NCBI GenBank assembly: GCA_021155145.1
Contig: JAJNPX010000309.1
Location: 1 to 5,762 of the forward strand
Direction: 5' to 3'
From: Acidisarcina sp.
GTDB lineage: Bacteria > Acidobacteriota > Blastocatellia > Pyrinomonadales > Pyrinomonadaceae
DNA: 5,762 nucleotides
This document shows, piece by piece, positions 1-5,762 of this stretch. Both the position numbers and the translations under genes were made by a program. Position 1 is the first letter of the stretch, and each line of letters begins with the position of its first letter. The notes under the pieces are model-generated. The model saw nothing but the letters and a program-made list of their open reading frames with translations, was not told where the DNA came from and ran no database searches.

Positions 1-69
1 TACAACGCAGCGATCGGGTTCATCGCAGCTGCGTCTTTGCTTTGCATCAAGGCCATTTTTGCGTTTTGA
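1..69 (+). CDS. C-terminal end of an upstream membrane protein (partial)
   Basis: Frame 1 is open from the left edge to a TGA at 67-69 and encodes 22 residues, beginning YNAAIGFIAAASLL and ending KAIFAF. The stretch is strongly hydrophobic with only one charged residue, as in a final transmembrane helix of an inner-membrane protein. The TGA is followed after three bases by the ATG of the DUF3108 gene, and that gene has no strong Shine-Dalgarno of its own. This supports both a real gene end here and translational coupling in an operon. The family cannot be told from 22 residues. The main alternative is that the open frame is chance, since it is short. Confidence 0.55.
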   Translation, partial: YNAAIGFIAAASLLCIKAIFAF

Positions 70-72
70 TCT

Positions 73-888
73 ATGAGTCTGAAACATAAAGTCCTCCTGA
101 CCATTGCAATCCTGACGATCTCGGTCGTCGCCGTGAGGTCGCAGCCCTCGGTCCCCTTTAACGAGGGTGAGACGCTCAAGTACGAGGGCAAGGTCAGCAA
201 ATTCATCCCGGGGATCGCGGTCGCGGACCTTGTTTTCACGATTGACCGAGCGGAGGACGACGACTACCTGATAAAGGCCGAGGCTCGGTCAAAGGGCACG
301 CTGCTGAAGCTCTTCCGATTCTCATTTCTACAGAGGCTCGAATCGACCATCGATGAGACCTCGTTCCGCGTGACCAAAACGGTCAAGCACGACGTCCAGA
401 AAGATCGGGTAAGAAATAGCGAGGCCCTTTTCGATTACGGCGAAAAGCGCGTCACCTATACCGAGACCGACCCGAAAGATCCGATGAAGCCGCCCCGACG
501 CATCGCATCTGAGATCGACGGCACCACGCATGACCTGGTCTCCGGGATCTATAGTTTGCGGATGCTTCCGCTCGCGGTCGGAAAGCGATTCAATATAAGT
601 ATCAGCGATTCGGGGCTCGTCTATGACGTGCCTGTGCGGGTTACCGCGCGCGAGATGCAAAAGACCGAGATCGGCCGGGTTATGTGTTTTCGCGTCGAGC
701 CCGATATTTTTGGCGAGGGCAGACTTATCGAAGGCAAAGGAAAGATGGTCATCTGGATCACGGACGACGCCCGCCGTATACCGGTCCGCTCAAAGGTCAA
801 CGCATCGATCGGCAAGATCGAGATCAAGATACAGTCGATCTCGAATTCGCGCACCGCCGTCGAACAAACAGCCAAGAATAATAATTAG
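73..888 (+). CDS. Exported DUF3108 domain-containing protein
   Basis: A 271-residue protein of unknown function. It opens with a signal peptide: Lys4 and Lys6, a hydrophobic core over residues 7-21, and a plausible signal peptidase I site V-R-S|Q after Ser23, so it is probably periplasmic or envelope-associated. The mature part looks like DUF3108 across its length. The family's opening pattern is F29-N-E-G-E-T-L-K-Y37, followed by alternating beta strands. The family's closing pattern is the strand W228-I-T-D-D with R-R-I-P-V at 234-238, then a last pair of strands near 240-257. The tail (about 258-271) is polar and probably disordered. DUF3108 proteins are predicted beta-rich envelope proteins without an assigned activity. 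I see no catalytic motif, no lipobox and only one cysteine in the mature protein. The ATG at 73 is chosen because it gives an intact signal peptide and lies three bases after the upstream stop. Confidence 0.88.
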   Translation: MSLKHKVLLTIAILTISVVAVRSQPSVPFNEGETLKYEGKVSKFIPGIAVADLVFTIDRAEDDDYLIKAEARSKGTLLKLFRFSFLQRLESTIDETSFRVTKTVKHDVQKDRVRNSEALFDYGEKRVTYTETDPKDPMKPPRRIASEIDGTTHDLVSGIYSLRMLPLAVGKRFNISISDSGLVYDVPVRVTAREMQKTEIGRVMCFRVEPDIFGEGRLIEGKGKMVIWITDDARRIPVRSKVNASIGKIEIKIQSISNSRTAVEQTAKNNN

Positions 889-894
889 CAATAC

Positions 895-923
895 TTGTAA
901 GTTCAGCCAAAAGAACGCATAAT
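895..923 (+). promoter_or_regulatory. Sigma70-like promoter for the DUF4912 gene
   Basis: TTGTAA at 895-900 (4 of 6 to TTGACA), a spacer of exactly 17 bases, then CATAAT at 918-923 (5 of 6 to TATAAT). The -35 box begins six bases after the DUF3108 stop. The expected start of transcription is near 929-931, giving a leader of about 25 bases before the ATG at 956. This is a prediction from sequence only. It implies the DUF4912/GH57 genes can be transcribed separately from the DUF3108 gene. Confidence 0.5.
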
Positions 924-947
924 TTCCTTTTATTTTGCGAAAGGAAA
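923..947 (+). repeat. Perfect 8-bp inverted repeat at the DUF4912 translation start
   Basis: TTTCCTTT at 923-930 and AAAGGAAA at 940-947 are exact reverse complements separated by nine bases. The left arm shares its first base with the last base of the -10 box and spans the expected transcription start. The right arm contains the AAAGGA Shine-Dalgarno. It could be a DNA operator or, in transcripts reading through from upstream, a hairpin that hides the ribosome binding site. The arms are made only of A/T runs around two G:C pairs, so chance is possible. Confidence 0.5.
940..945 (+). promoter_or_regulatory. Ribosome binding site that sets the DUF4912 start
   Basis: AAAGGA lies ten bases before the ATG at 956, a normal spacing. 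The alternative in-frame TTG at 935-937 lies upstream of this site and has no purine-rich stretch in front of it. The ATG is therefore the preferred start, making the protein 340 rather than 347 residues. Confidence 0.65.
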
Positions 948-955
948 CGGGATCT

Positions 956-1978
956 ATGGTCGAACGAGAAGCGGAAATTGGAACGAGCGGGCTGCACCCT
1001 GTATCGTCAGGGGCGCTTGTGCGCTCGGACGAGGAGATGGCAAAGATAGCCGAGCGCATCGCGGCTGCCCTCGACGAAGACCCGCCGGCGGTCGCTGAAG
1101 CAGATCTTTCGCCGGCTTTTAAGGAGCTTCGTGAACCGAAACTCCCGCATCTCGGCCGTGAAAACAGGGCGCGGCTGCAGATGCAGACGCCGACCAGGAT
1201 CTACTTTTACTGGTCGATGAAGAACAACCCGTTTCAGGTATTGAACCGGGCATTCGGCGACAACCGTGGAAGTTATACTCTCGTTCTCAAGCTCGTAAAT
1301 TTGTCGCGCGACCGTGAGGAGATCCACGTAGCGGACGCGGAAGGTAACTGGTGGTTCGACGTAGATCCCGATACATCGTATCGGGCCGAGATAGGGTTCT
1401 ATGCTCCGAATCGGCCATACTTCAGGGCCCTTTATTCGAACACGGTCACGACCCCGAGAAGAACGCCGAGCCCGCGGGCGGCGACAGACGCAGATTGGAA
1501 AGTGACGGCCGAAAGCTTTGCACGCACGCTTGATGTCTCCGGTTTCAAGCGGGATGCGATCGACGTGTATCTCGCCGGCGACGACGCTGCCGCGGCTGAC
1601 GATGCCGCCCGCGAAGCGTTCAGGGAGTTCGTCGGGCCTGATATCGACTTCAAGGGGTTTACGGCTGAAGAACTGCGTTATGCACTTTCGGCGCTGGCTT
1701 CGGGAGTGACCCTCGAAGAGCTTCGTTGGAAGATAGGTGCTACATTGTTCTCGCTGCTTCAGGCGAATTTGCACAGGTTGTCGAGCGAGGCCGCGATGGC
1801 CGCACTCAGGCAACATCTGGACCTCGAGGATGGCGAGGAGATCGAGGAAGAACAGCTTTCTGCGGTCTACGGCGCGAGCCTGGTCCATTTCCCGAAGACG
1901 ATCCGGCGAAAGACCCGAGCCGAACGGCTTTCAGAACTTGGGCTTCCTGTAAGTTCCCATAGCTTGCTTAAGCATTAG
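956..1978 (+). CDS. DUF4912 domain-containing protein, putative alpha-glucan accessory protein
   Basis: A 340-residue protein with no signal peptide or membrane segment, so probably cytoplasmic. Residues 1-79 are charged and likely flexible. Residues about 80-168 match DUF4912: an opening strand T80-R-I-Y-F-Y-W86, a central aromatic patch W132-W-F-D-V-D137, then A/E-I-G-F-Y, N-R-P-Y-F and a closing N-T-V-T-T-P-R. Such a beta-rich, aromatic-rich, Ig-like domain could bind carbohydrate, but this is inference; DUF4912 has no settled function. Residues about 195-300 look mainly helical and acidic (a D-G-E-E-I-E-E-E run), and the tail is basic (K-T-I-R-R-K-T-R). I do not recognise a domain there. 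The gene lies 77 bases before the GH57 branching enzyme with no clear promoter between, suggesting co-transcription and a role in glycogen metabolism. The ATG at 956 is preferred over the TTG at 935 because of the Shine-Dalgarno at 940-945. Confidence 0.82.
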   Translation: MVEREAEIGTSGLHPVSSGALVRSDEEMAKIAERIAAALDEDPPAVAEADLSPAFKELREPKLPHLGRENRARLQMQTPTRIYFYWSMKNNPFQVLNRAFGDNRGSYTLVLKLVNLSRDREEIHVADAEGNWWFDVDPDTSYRAEIGFYAPNRPYFRALYSNTVTTPRRTPSPRAATDADWKVTAESFARTLDVSGFKRDAIDVYLAGDDAAAADDAAREAFREFVGPDIDFKGFTAEELRYALSALASGVTLEELRWKIGATLFSLLQANLHRLSSEAAMAALRQHLDLEDGEEIEEEQLSAVYGASLVHFPKTIRRKTRAERLSELGLPVSSHSLLKH

Positions 1979-1980
1979 CT

Positions 1981-2000
1981 GCCGCCCGCTATTTGGCGGT
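1981..2000 (+). repeat. Small GC-rich hairpin between the DUF4912 and GH57 genes
   Basis: GCCGCC at 1981-1986 can pair with GGCGGT at 1995-2000 (five Watson-Crick pairs and one G-U) across an eight-base loop, just after the DUF4912 stop. No T-run follows, so it is not a normal intrinsic terminator. In a GC-rich gap such a stem may arise by chance. It could slow readthrough or protect a transcript end. Confidence 0.25.
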
Positions 2001-2055
2001 GATGCATCGAAGGCCGTAGAAGCTGCCGTCTCGCCGCCGGCCACTGAACTTCCTT

Positions 2056-3696
2056 ATGCCCGTAGGATATTTCAGCCTGATACTTCACGCCCACCTGCCC
2101 TTTGTCAGGCATCCCGAATACCCGGAATTTTTGGAAGAGGATTGGCTTTACGAGGCGATAACCGAGGTCTATCTTCCGATCATTTTTATCCTGCAGAATC
2201 TTCACGAGGCGGGTACGCGTCCGCGGCTTGCGATGAACGTCTCTCCGCCCTTGTGCGAGATGCTTGCAGATCCGCTGCTGCAAACGCGCTACACCAGGCA
2301 CATTGAGAACCTTCTGGATCTCGCTCGAAAAGAATTAGCCCGGACCAGAGCCGAAGCCCCCGAATTCGAGCCCGCCGCAAAGATGTATGTCGACAATCTC
2401 TCGGCCTCGCTCGATCTCTGGAACGACCGGTACGGCCGCAACCTGATCAATGCGTTCAGGGAATTGCAGGACGAAGGCGTGCTCGAGATCATAACCTGCT
2501 GTGCCACACACGGCTTTATGCCGCTGATCTCGACGGTGGAATCGCGACGCGCGCAAGTTTCGGTCGCGGTGCAAAATTATAAGAAGCATTTTGGACGGCA
2601 TCCACGCGGGATCTGGCTGGCCGAGTGCGCTTACGAACCCGGCGTCGAGGATCTGTTAAAGGACCACGGGATCGAGTATTTTATTGCTGATACACATGCC
2701 ATTCTGTATGGCGATCCGCGGCCGCGATACGGCGTGCATGCACCCATCGTTTGCCCGAACGGCGTCGCCGTTTTTGCGCGTGATGTCGAAACGAGCCAGC
2801 AGGTCTGGTCGGCGGAGATAGGCTACCCCGGAAACGACCTGTATCGTGAATTTTACCGCGACATCGGCTGGGATGCCCCGATGGACTATCTGGAGCCGCA
2901 CCTGCACGCTGACAAAACTCGTCGCCACCTCGGGCTCAAGTATCACCGCATTACGGGAAAGGACGTTCCGCAGAATCAAAAGAAGCCTTATCGCCCGGAT
3001 CTCGCACGCGAAAAGGCGGCCGAGAATGCGATGCATTTCATAGGCGAGCGGATCAAACAGGCGTATCAGCTTCGCGAGAACTTCGGAGGGCACCCGCCGC
3101 TTGTGGTCTCTCCGTACGATGCCGAACTCTTTGGACACTGGTGGTTCGAGGGGCCTCAATTTGTCGACTTTTTCTTTCGAAAGCTTCACTACGACCAATC
3201 GGAGATCGAGGCCATAACCCCCGGCGATCTTCTCGATTCGGGACTTCCGATCCAGATCCAGCAGCCGACCGCGTCGTCGTGGGGCGAGGCTGGCTATTTC
3301 AAGGTCTGGCTCAACGAAGGCAACTCCTGGATGTATCCATATCAACATGACGCCGAGCGGAGAATGACCGAGTACGCGAACCGCTACGCCGGTACCGCCG
3401 AGGGCGGGAATGCTCTTTCTTATCGCATCCTCGATCAAATGGCGCGTGAGCTGTTGCTCGCGCAGAGTTCTGATTGGGCCTTTCAGATCTACCAGGGAAC
3501 CACCGTTGAATACTCGTCCCGGCGGTTTCAGTCGCACATACACCGTTTTAACCTATTGGCCGAAATGCTCGATATGGCCGCCGCCTCCGGCGAGATCCCT
3601 GCCGAAAAGCTCGAATTGCTCGAAGAGATCGAAAAGCGCGACACGATCTTCCAGGAGATCGATTTCCGTGTTTATTCAAGCACCGCCGGTAGCTAG
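2056..3696 (+). CDS. GH57 family 1,4-alpha-glucan branching enzyme (EC 2.4.1.18)
   Basis: A 546-residue cytoplasmic enzyme that would cleave an alpha-1,4 glucan chain and rejoin it through an alpha-1,6 bond, making branches in glycogen. All five GH57 regions are present: H11-A-H-L-P15 on the first strand; T151-H-G-F-M-P-L157; G185-I-W-L-A-E190-C191 with the expected nucleophile Glu190; S-P-Y-D355-A-E-L-F-G-H-W-W-F-E with the expected acid/base Asp355; and S408-W-G-E411 followed by aromatic W418 and W425. The residue spacing matches characterised GH57 branching enzymes from Thermus and Thermococcus (catalytic residues near 183-184 and 353-354). The C-terminal part (about 430-530) is the helical branching-enzyme domain (DUF1957-type proteins). 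The length is close to the short Thermus form, without the C-terminal extension of the archaeal enzyme. It is unrelated in fold family to GH13 GlgB, so no glgB symbol is given. The ATG at 2056 begins right before the conserved first strand. It has no clear Shine-Dalgarno. Confidence 0.93.
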   Translation: MPVGYFSLILHAHLPFVRHPEYPEFLEEDWLYEAITEVYLPIIFILQNLHEAGTRPRLAMNVSPPLCEMLADPLLQTRYTRHIENLLDLARKELARTRAEAPEFEPAAKMYVDNLSASLDLWNDRYGRNLINAFRELQDEGVLEIITCCATHGFMPLISTVESRRAQVSVAVQNYKKHFGRHPRGIWLAECAYEPGVEDLLKDHGIEYFIADTHAILYGDPRPRYGVHAPIVCPNGVAVFARDVETSQQVWSAEIGYPGNDLYREFYRDIGWDAPMDYLEPHLHADKTRRHLGLKYHRITGKDVPQNQKKPYRPDLAREKAAENAMHFIGERIKQAYQLRENFGGHPPLVVSPYDAELFGHWWFEGPQFVDFFFRKLHYDQSEIEAITPGDLLDSGLPIQIQQPTASSWGEAGYFKVWLNEGNSWMYPYQHDAERRMTEYANRYAGTAEGGNALSYRILDQMARELLLAQSSDWAFQIYQGTTVEYSSRRFQSHIHRFNLLAEMLDMAAASGEIPAEKLELLEEIEKRDTIFQEIDFRVYSSTAGS

Positions 3697-3704
3697 CATC
3701 TAAC

Positions 3705-3732
3705 TTCAAATAGACAGGGTTTCCCTTACACT
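3705..3732 (+). promoter_or_regulatory. Possible weak promoter for ettA
   Basis: TTCAAA at 3705-3710 (4 of 6 to TTGACA), 16 bases, then TACACT at 3727-3732 (4 of 6 to TATAAT). It begins eight bases after the GH57 stop and would give a leader of about 50 bases. The match is much poorer than at the other two promoters in the window. ettA could equally be served from elsewhere or by readthrough. Confidence 0.25.
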
Positions 3733-3737
3733 CGAGA

Positions 3738-3766
3738 GTCCGCCTTATGGCAGGCCGGGATTTTTT
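3738..3766 (+). terminator. Possible imperfect terminator or leader hairpin between GH57 and ettA
   Basis: Bases 3738-3744 can pair with 3749-3755 around a UUAU loop (GCC/GGC core, one mismatch and one G-U). Five bases later comes a run of six T at 3761-3766. The gap between stem and T-run and the mismatch make it a poor intrinsic terminator. If real it would end the DUF4912-GH57 transcript, or act in the 5' leader of ettA. Confidence 0.25.
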
Positions 3767-3787
3767 GGTAGGATTAGTTTTTTCGCA

Positions 3788-5476
3788 ATGAGCAGCCCCG
3801 AACCCAACAAGATCATCTTTTCGATGGTCAAGGTCAGCAAATTCTACGATAAGAAGCCTGTTCTAAAAGACATCTTTCTATCGTTCTTTTACGGCGCCAA
3901 GATCGGCGTACTCGGCTTGAATGGTGCCGGCAAATCCAGCCTGCTGCGGATCATCGCCGGAACCGACAAAGAGTTCAACGGCGAGGTGGTCTTCTCGAAA
4001 GGCTATTCGGTGGGCTACCTCGAGCAGGAGCCGAAGTTGGACGAAACGAAGACCGTCCAGCAGATCGTCGAAGAAGGCGCCCAAGAGACCGTCAACCTTC
4101 TCAAAGAGTTTGAGGAGATCAACGCGAAGTTCGCCGAACCGATGGACGACGACGCGATGAATGCGCTTATCGAACGTCAGGGCGCCGTTCAGGAAAAGCT
4201 CGATGCTGCTGACGCGTGGGACCTCGATTCGCGGCTCGAAATGGCGATGGACGCTCTACGATGTCCGCCGGCCGATACGCCGATCAAGAACTTGAGCGGA
4301 GGCGAGAAGAGGCGCGTGGCGCTTTGCCGCCTTCTGCTGCAAAAGCCGGACATTCTCCTGCTCGACGAGCCTACAAATCACCTCGACGCCGAGACGGTGA
4401 GCTGGCTCGAACAACACCTGCAAAAGTATCAGGGCACGATCATCGCCGTAACCCACGACCGTTATTTTCTGGATAATATCGCCGGCTGGATACTCGAACT
4501 CGACCGCGGCGAGGGCATTCCGTATCAGGGTAATTACTCTTCGTGGCTGGAACAGAAACAGGCGCGGCTTGCACAGGAACAGAAAACAGAAGACAAACGT
4601 CAGAAGACCCTGCAACGCGAACTCGAATGGATCAGGATGTCGCCCAAGGGCCGTCATGCAAAGTCGAAGGCCCGCATCAGCGACTACGAAAAACTCGTCG
4701 CGACCGAATCAGAGAAACACAGCGAAGAGCTTGAGATCTTCATTCCGCCCGGCGAACGGCTTGGCGACACGGTGATCGAGGCCCAAGGAGTTTCGAAGGC
4801 ATACGGCGACAAGCTCCTATTTGAGAACCTCGAATTCTCGCTTCCGCCCGGCGGCATCGTCGGCGTGATCGGCCCGAATGGAGCAGGCAAGACGACGCTC
4901 TTTCGGCTGATCACCGGCCAGGAAACGCCCGATTCCGGCACGTTCAAGGTCGGCCCCACGGTAAAGCTCGGCTACGTCGATCAGTCGCGTGACAGCCTCA
5001 ATGACGACAAGACCGTCTGGGATGAGATAAGCGACGGCCTCGATGTTATCCAGCTTGGGAAACGCGAAGTGAACTCGCGGGCCTACGTTTCACGGTTCAA
5101 TTTCTCGGGCAGCGATCAGCAGAAGCGTGTCGGCCAGCTTTCGGGCGGCGAGCGCAATCGCGTCCATTTGGCTAAGATGCTCAAGTCCGGCGCGAATGTT
5201 ATCCTCCTGGACGAGCCCACAAACGACCTCGATGTGAACACGATGCGTGCCCTCGAAGAAGCCCTGGAAAACTTTGCGGGCTGTGCCGTCGTAATAAGCC
5301 ATGATCGATGGTTCCTCGACCGTATCGCGACCCACATTCTCGCGTTCGAGGGCGACAGCAATGTCGAGTATTTCGACGGAAATTACAGCGAGTATGAGGC
5401 CGATAGGAAGCGTCGCCTCGGCGTCGATGCGGACCAACCCCACCGCATCAAGTATCGCAGCCTTACGAGAGCGTAA
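3788..5476 (+). CDS. ettA: EttA, energy-dependent translational throttle (ABC-F ATPase)
   Basis: A 562-residue soluble ABC-F protein that aligns with E. coli EttA (555 residues) from end to end. It binds the ribosomal E site and gates entry into elongation according to the ATP/ADP balance. NBD1 has Walker A G43-L-N-G-A-G-K-S50, signature L169-S-G-G-E173, Walker B with catalytic Glu194 (D193-E-P-T-N-H-L-D200) and switch His223. The arm insert lies at about residues 95-150. The linker, which contacts P-site tRNA, lies at about 240-315 and is highly charged (E-L-E-W-I-R then [10 protein letters not shown]). NBD2 has Walker A G362-P-N-G-A-G-K-T369, signature L451-S-G-G-E455, Walker B with Glu476 and switch His505. 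The C-terminus ends in the EttA-like R-I-K-Y motif. Both catalytic glutamates are present, so it should be an active ATPase. The ATG at 3788 keeps the first strand (I-I-F-S-M); Met13 would cut it off. The nearest Shine-Dalgarno-like AGGA (3770-3773) is 14 bases away, so initiation may be weak. Confidence 0.96.
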   Translation: MSSPEPNKIIFSMVKVSKFYDKKPVLKDIFLSFFYGAKIGVLGLNGAGKSSLLRIIAGTDKEFNGEVVFSKGYSVGYLEQEPKLDETKTVQQIVEEGAQETVNLLKEFEEINAKFAEPMDDDAMNALIERQGAVQEKLDAADAWDLDSRLEMAMDALRCPPADTPIKNLSGGEKRRVALCRLLLQKPDILLLDEPTNHLDAETVSWLEQHLQKYQGTIIAVTHDRYFLDNIAGWILELDRGEGIPYQGNYSSWLEQKQARLAQEQKTEDKRQKTLQRELEWIRMSPKGRHAKSKARISDYEKLVATESEKHSEELEIFIPPGERLGDTVIEAQGVSKAYGDKLLFENLEFSLPPGGIVGVIGPNGAGKTTLFRLITGQETPDSGTFKVGPTVKLGYVDQSRDSLNDDKTVWDEISDGLDVIQLGKREVNSRAYVSRFNFSGSDQQKRVGQLSGGERNRVHLAKMLKSGANVILLDEPTNDLDVNTMRALEEALENFAGCAVVISHDRWFLDRIATHILAFEGDSNVEYFDGNYSEYEADRKRRLGVDADQPHRIKYRSLTRA

Positions 5477-5477
5477 A

Positions 5478-5506
5478 TTGCCCTCGATCCAATAAGAACA
5501 TATAAC
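5478..5506 (+). promoter_or_regulatory. Sigma70-like promoter for the lipoprotein gene
   Basis: TTGCCC at 5478-5483 (4 of 6 to TTGACA), exactly 17 bases, then TATAAC at 5501-5506 (5 of 6 to TATAAT). The -35 box starts one base after the ettA stop. Transcription should begin near 5513, leaving a leader of about 25 bases before the ATG at 5538. I see no terminator hairpin between ettA and this site, so readthrough from ettA is also possible. Confidence 0.5.
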
Positions 5507-5537
5507 TGGACAGACGTTTGAGTTTCCGGCCTTTATT

Positions 5538-5762
5538 ATGATCGTTCGCGCAAAAGATATAGCCGTACTCACAGCTATTGCCTTTCTTTTGACTTTGGCG
5601 TCCTGCGGGGCGCAACAGGAGCCTGCCGTCTCGGCCGAGCCGATCCCGTCGCCGGAACCAACCGCTGCGTTCGTAGAGGAGCCCCAGCCATCGCCAGCCA
5701 TTCCGAACCTACAATCCGAACTGCTTGACGACCGCGGAAAGACGAGCCATTCGCCCCTGGTC
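5538..5762 (+). CDS. Putative lipoprotein with proline-rich linker (partial, cut at right edge)
   Basis: An ATG at 5538 opens a frame with no stop to the window edge (75 codons). Residues 1-23 form a lipoprotein signal peptide: Arg4 and Lys6, a hydrophobic stretch from about 8 to 20, and a lipobox L20-A-S-C23. The residue after Cys23 is Gly, not Asp, which favours transfer to the outer membrane if Lol rules apply. Residues 25-56 form a low-complexity linker of Pro, Glu, Ser and Ala with P-S-P repeats, as often tethers a folded domain to the membrane. The folded part seems to start near residue 58 (N-L-Q-S-E-L-L-D-D), but too little is present to name the family. A promoter precedes it. No clear Shine-Dalgarno is seen, so the start relies on the signal peptide. 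Confidence 0.75.
   Translation, partial: MIVRAKDIAVLTAIAFLLTLASCGAQQEPAVSAEPIPSPEPTAAFVEEPQPSPAIPNLQSELLDDRGKTSHSPLV

Noticed and set aside
189..204. A 16-base exact repeat, CAAGGTCAGCAAATTC, found here and again at 3829-3844 in ettA
   Set aside because: Both copies encode the same short peptide (KVSKF) in frame in unrelated proteins, and there are only two copies with no flanking similarity. Most likely coincidence aided by codon preference.
935..955. TTG start at 935 giving a 347-residue DUF4912 protein
   Set aside because: The Shine-Dalgarno at 940-945 lies downstream of this codon and at correct distance for the ATG at 956. The TTG also sits in the loop of the inverted repeat.
1007..1888. 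A 293-codon open frame on the - strand inside the DUF4912 gene
   Set aside because: It lies antisense to a well-supported gene, its translation is rich in Arg, Cys and Leu without a recognisable domain, and long antisense frames are usual in codon-biased GC-rich genes.
2656..3543. A 295-codon open frame on the - strand inside the GH57 gene
   Set aside because: It is antisense to catalytic motifs of the branching enzyme and shows no family resemblance; a shadow of codon bias.
3732..3740. CTCGAG-centred palindrome (ACTC-GA-GAGT) before ettA
   Set aside because: A four-base stem with a two-base loop cannot form a stable hairpin, and such short palindromes are expected by chance.
3824..3826. 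Internal ATG (Met13) as the ettA start
   Set aside because: It would remove the first beta strand, which is conserved in E. coli EttA, and no Shine-Dalgarno precedes it.
5090..5701. A 203-codon open frame on the - strand across the ettA end and lipoprotein start
   Set aside because: It is antisense to the EttA second ATPase domain, the promoter and the lipoprotein signal peptide; its Gly/Ser-rich start is only the complement of the Pro-rich linker.

Overview
The window holds six genes, all on the + strand. Four are complete and one is cut at each edge. GC content is moderately high, coding density is high and the intergenic gaps are short. This fits a Gram-negative type bacterial chromosome: there is an exported DUF3108 protein with a signal peptide, a lipoprotein with a lipobox, and an EttA translation factor. 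The gene content would suit an Acidobacteriota (Blastocatellia/Pyrinomonadaceae-like) genome, but that placement rests on general resemblance and is tentative. I see no mobile element, CRISPR array, tRNA or rRNA.

Layout. (1) 1-69 is the hydrophobic C-terminal end of an upstream protein. Its stop is three bases before the start of the next gene, so the two probably form an operon. (2) 73-888 encodes a secreted DUF3108 protein. (3) A well-formed sigma70-like promoter (895-923) runs into a perfect 8-bp inverted repeat (923-947) whose right arm contains the Shine-Dalgarno of the next gene. (4) 956-1978 encodes a DUF4912 protein. (5) 2056-3696 encodes a GH57 1,4-alpha-glucan branching enzyme and probably lies in one transcription unit with the DUF4912 gene. 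(6) 3788-5476 encodes EttA, an ABC-F translation factor, with every nucleotide-binding motif intact. (7) A second promoter of the same geometry (5478-5506) directly follows the ettA stop and precedes (8) a proline-rich lipoprotein gene starting at 5538 and cut by the right edge.

Functionally the centre of the window is a glycogen/alpha-glucan module. The branching enzyme makes alpha-1,6 branches, and the DUF4912 protein next to it has an aromatic-rich domain that might bind glucan or the enzyme. EttA is a housekeeping factor that tunes the first steps of translation elongation to the ATP/ADP ratio; its position next to the glucan genes may be chance. I found no clear new multi-gene system. 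The most interesting points are the inverted repeat at the DUF4912 start, the pairing of DUF4912 with the GH57 enzyme, and the matching geometry of the two promoters.
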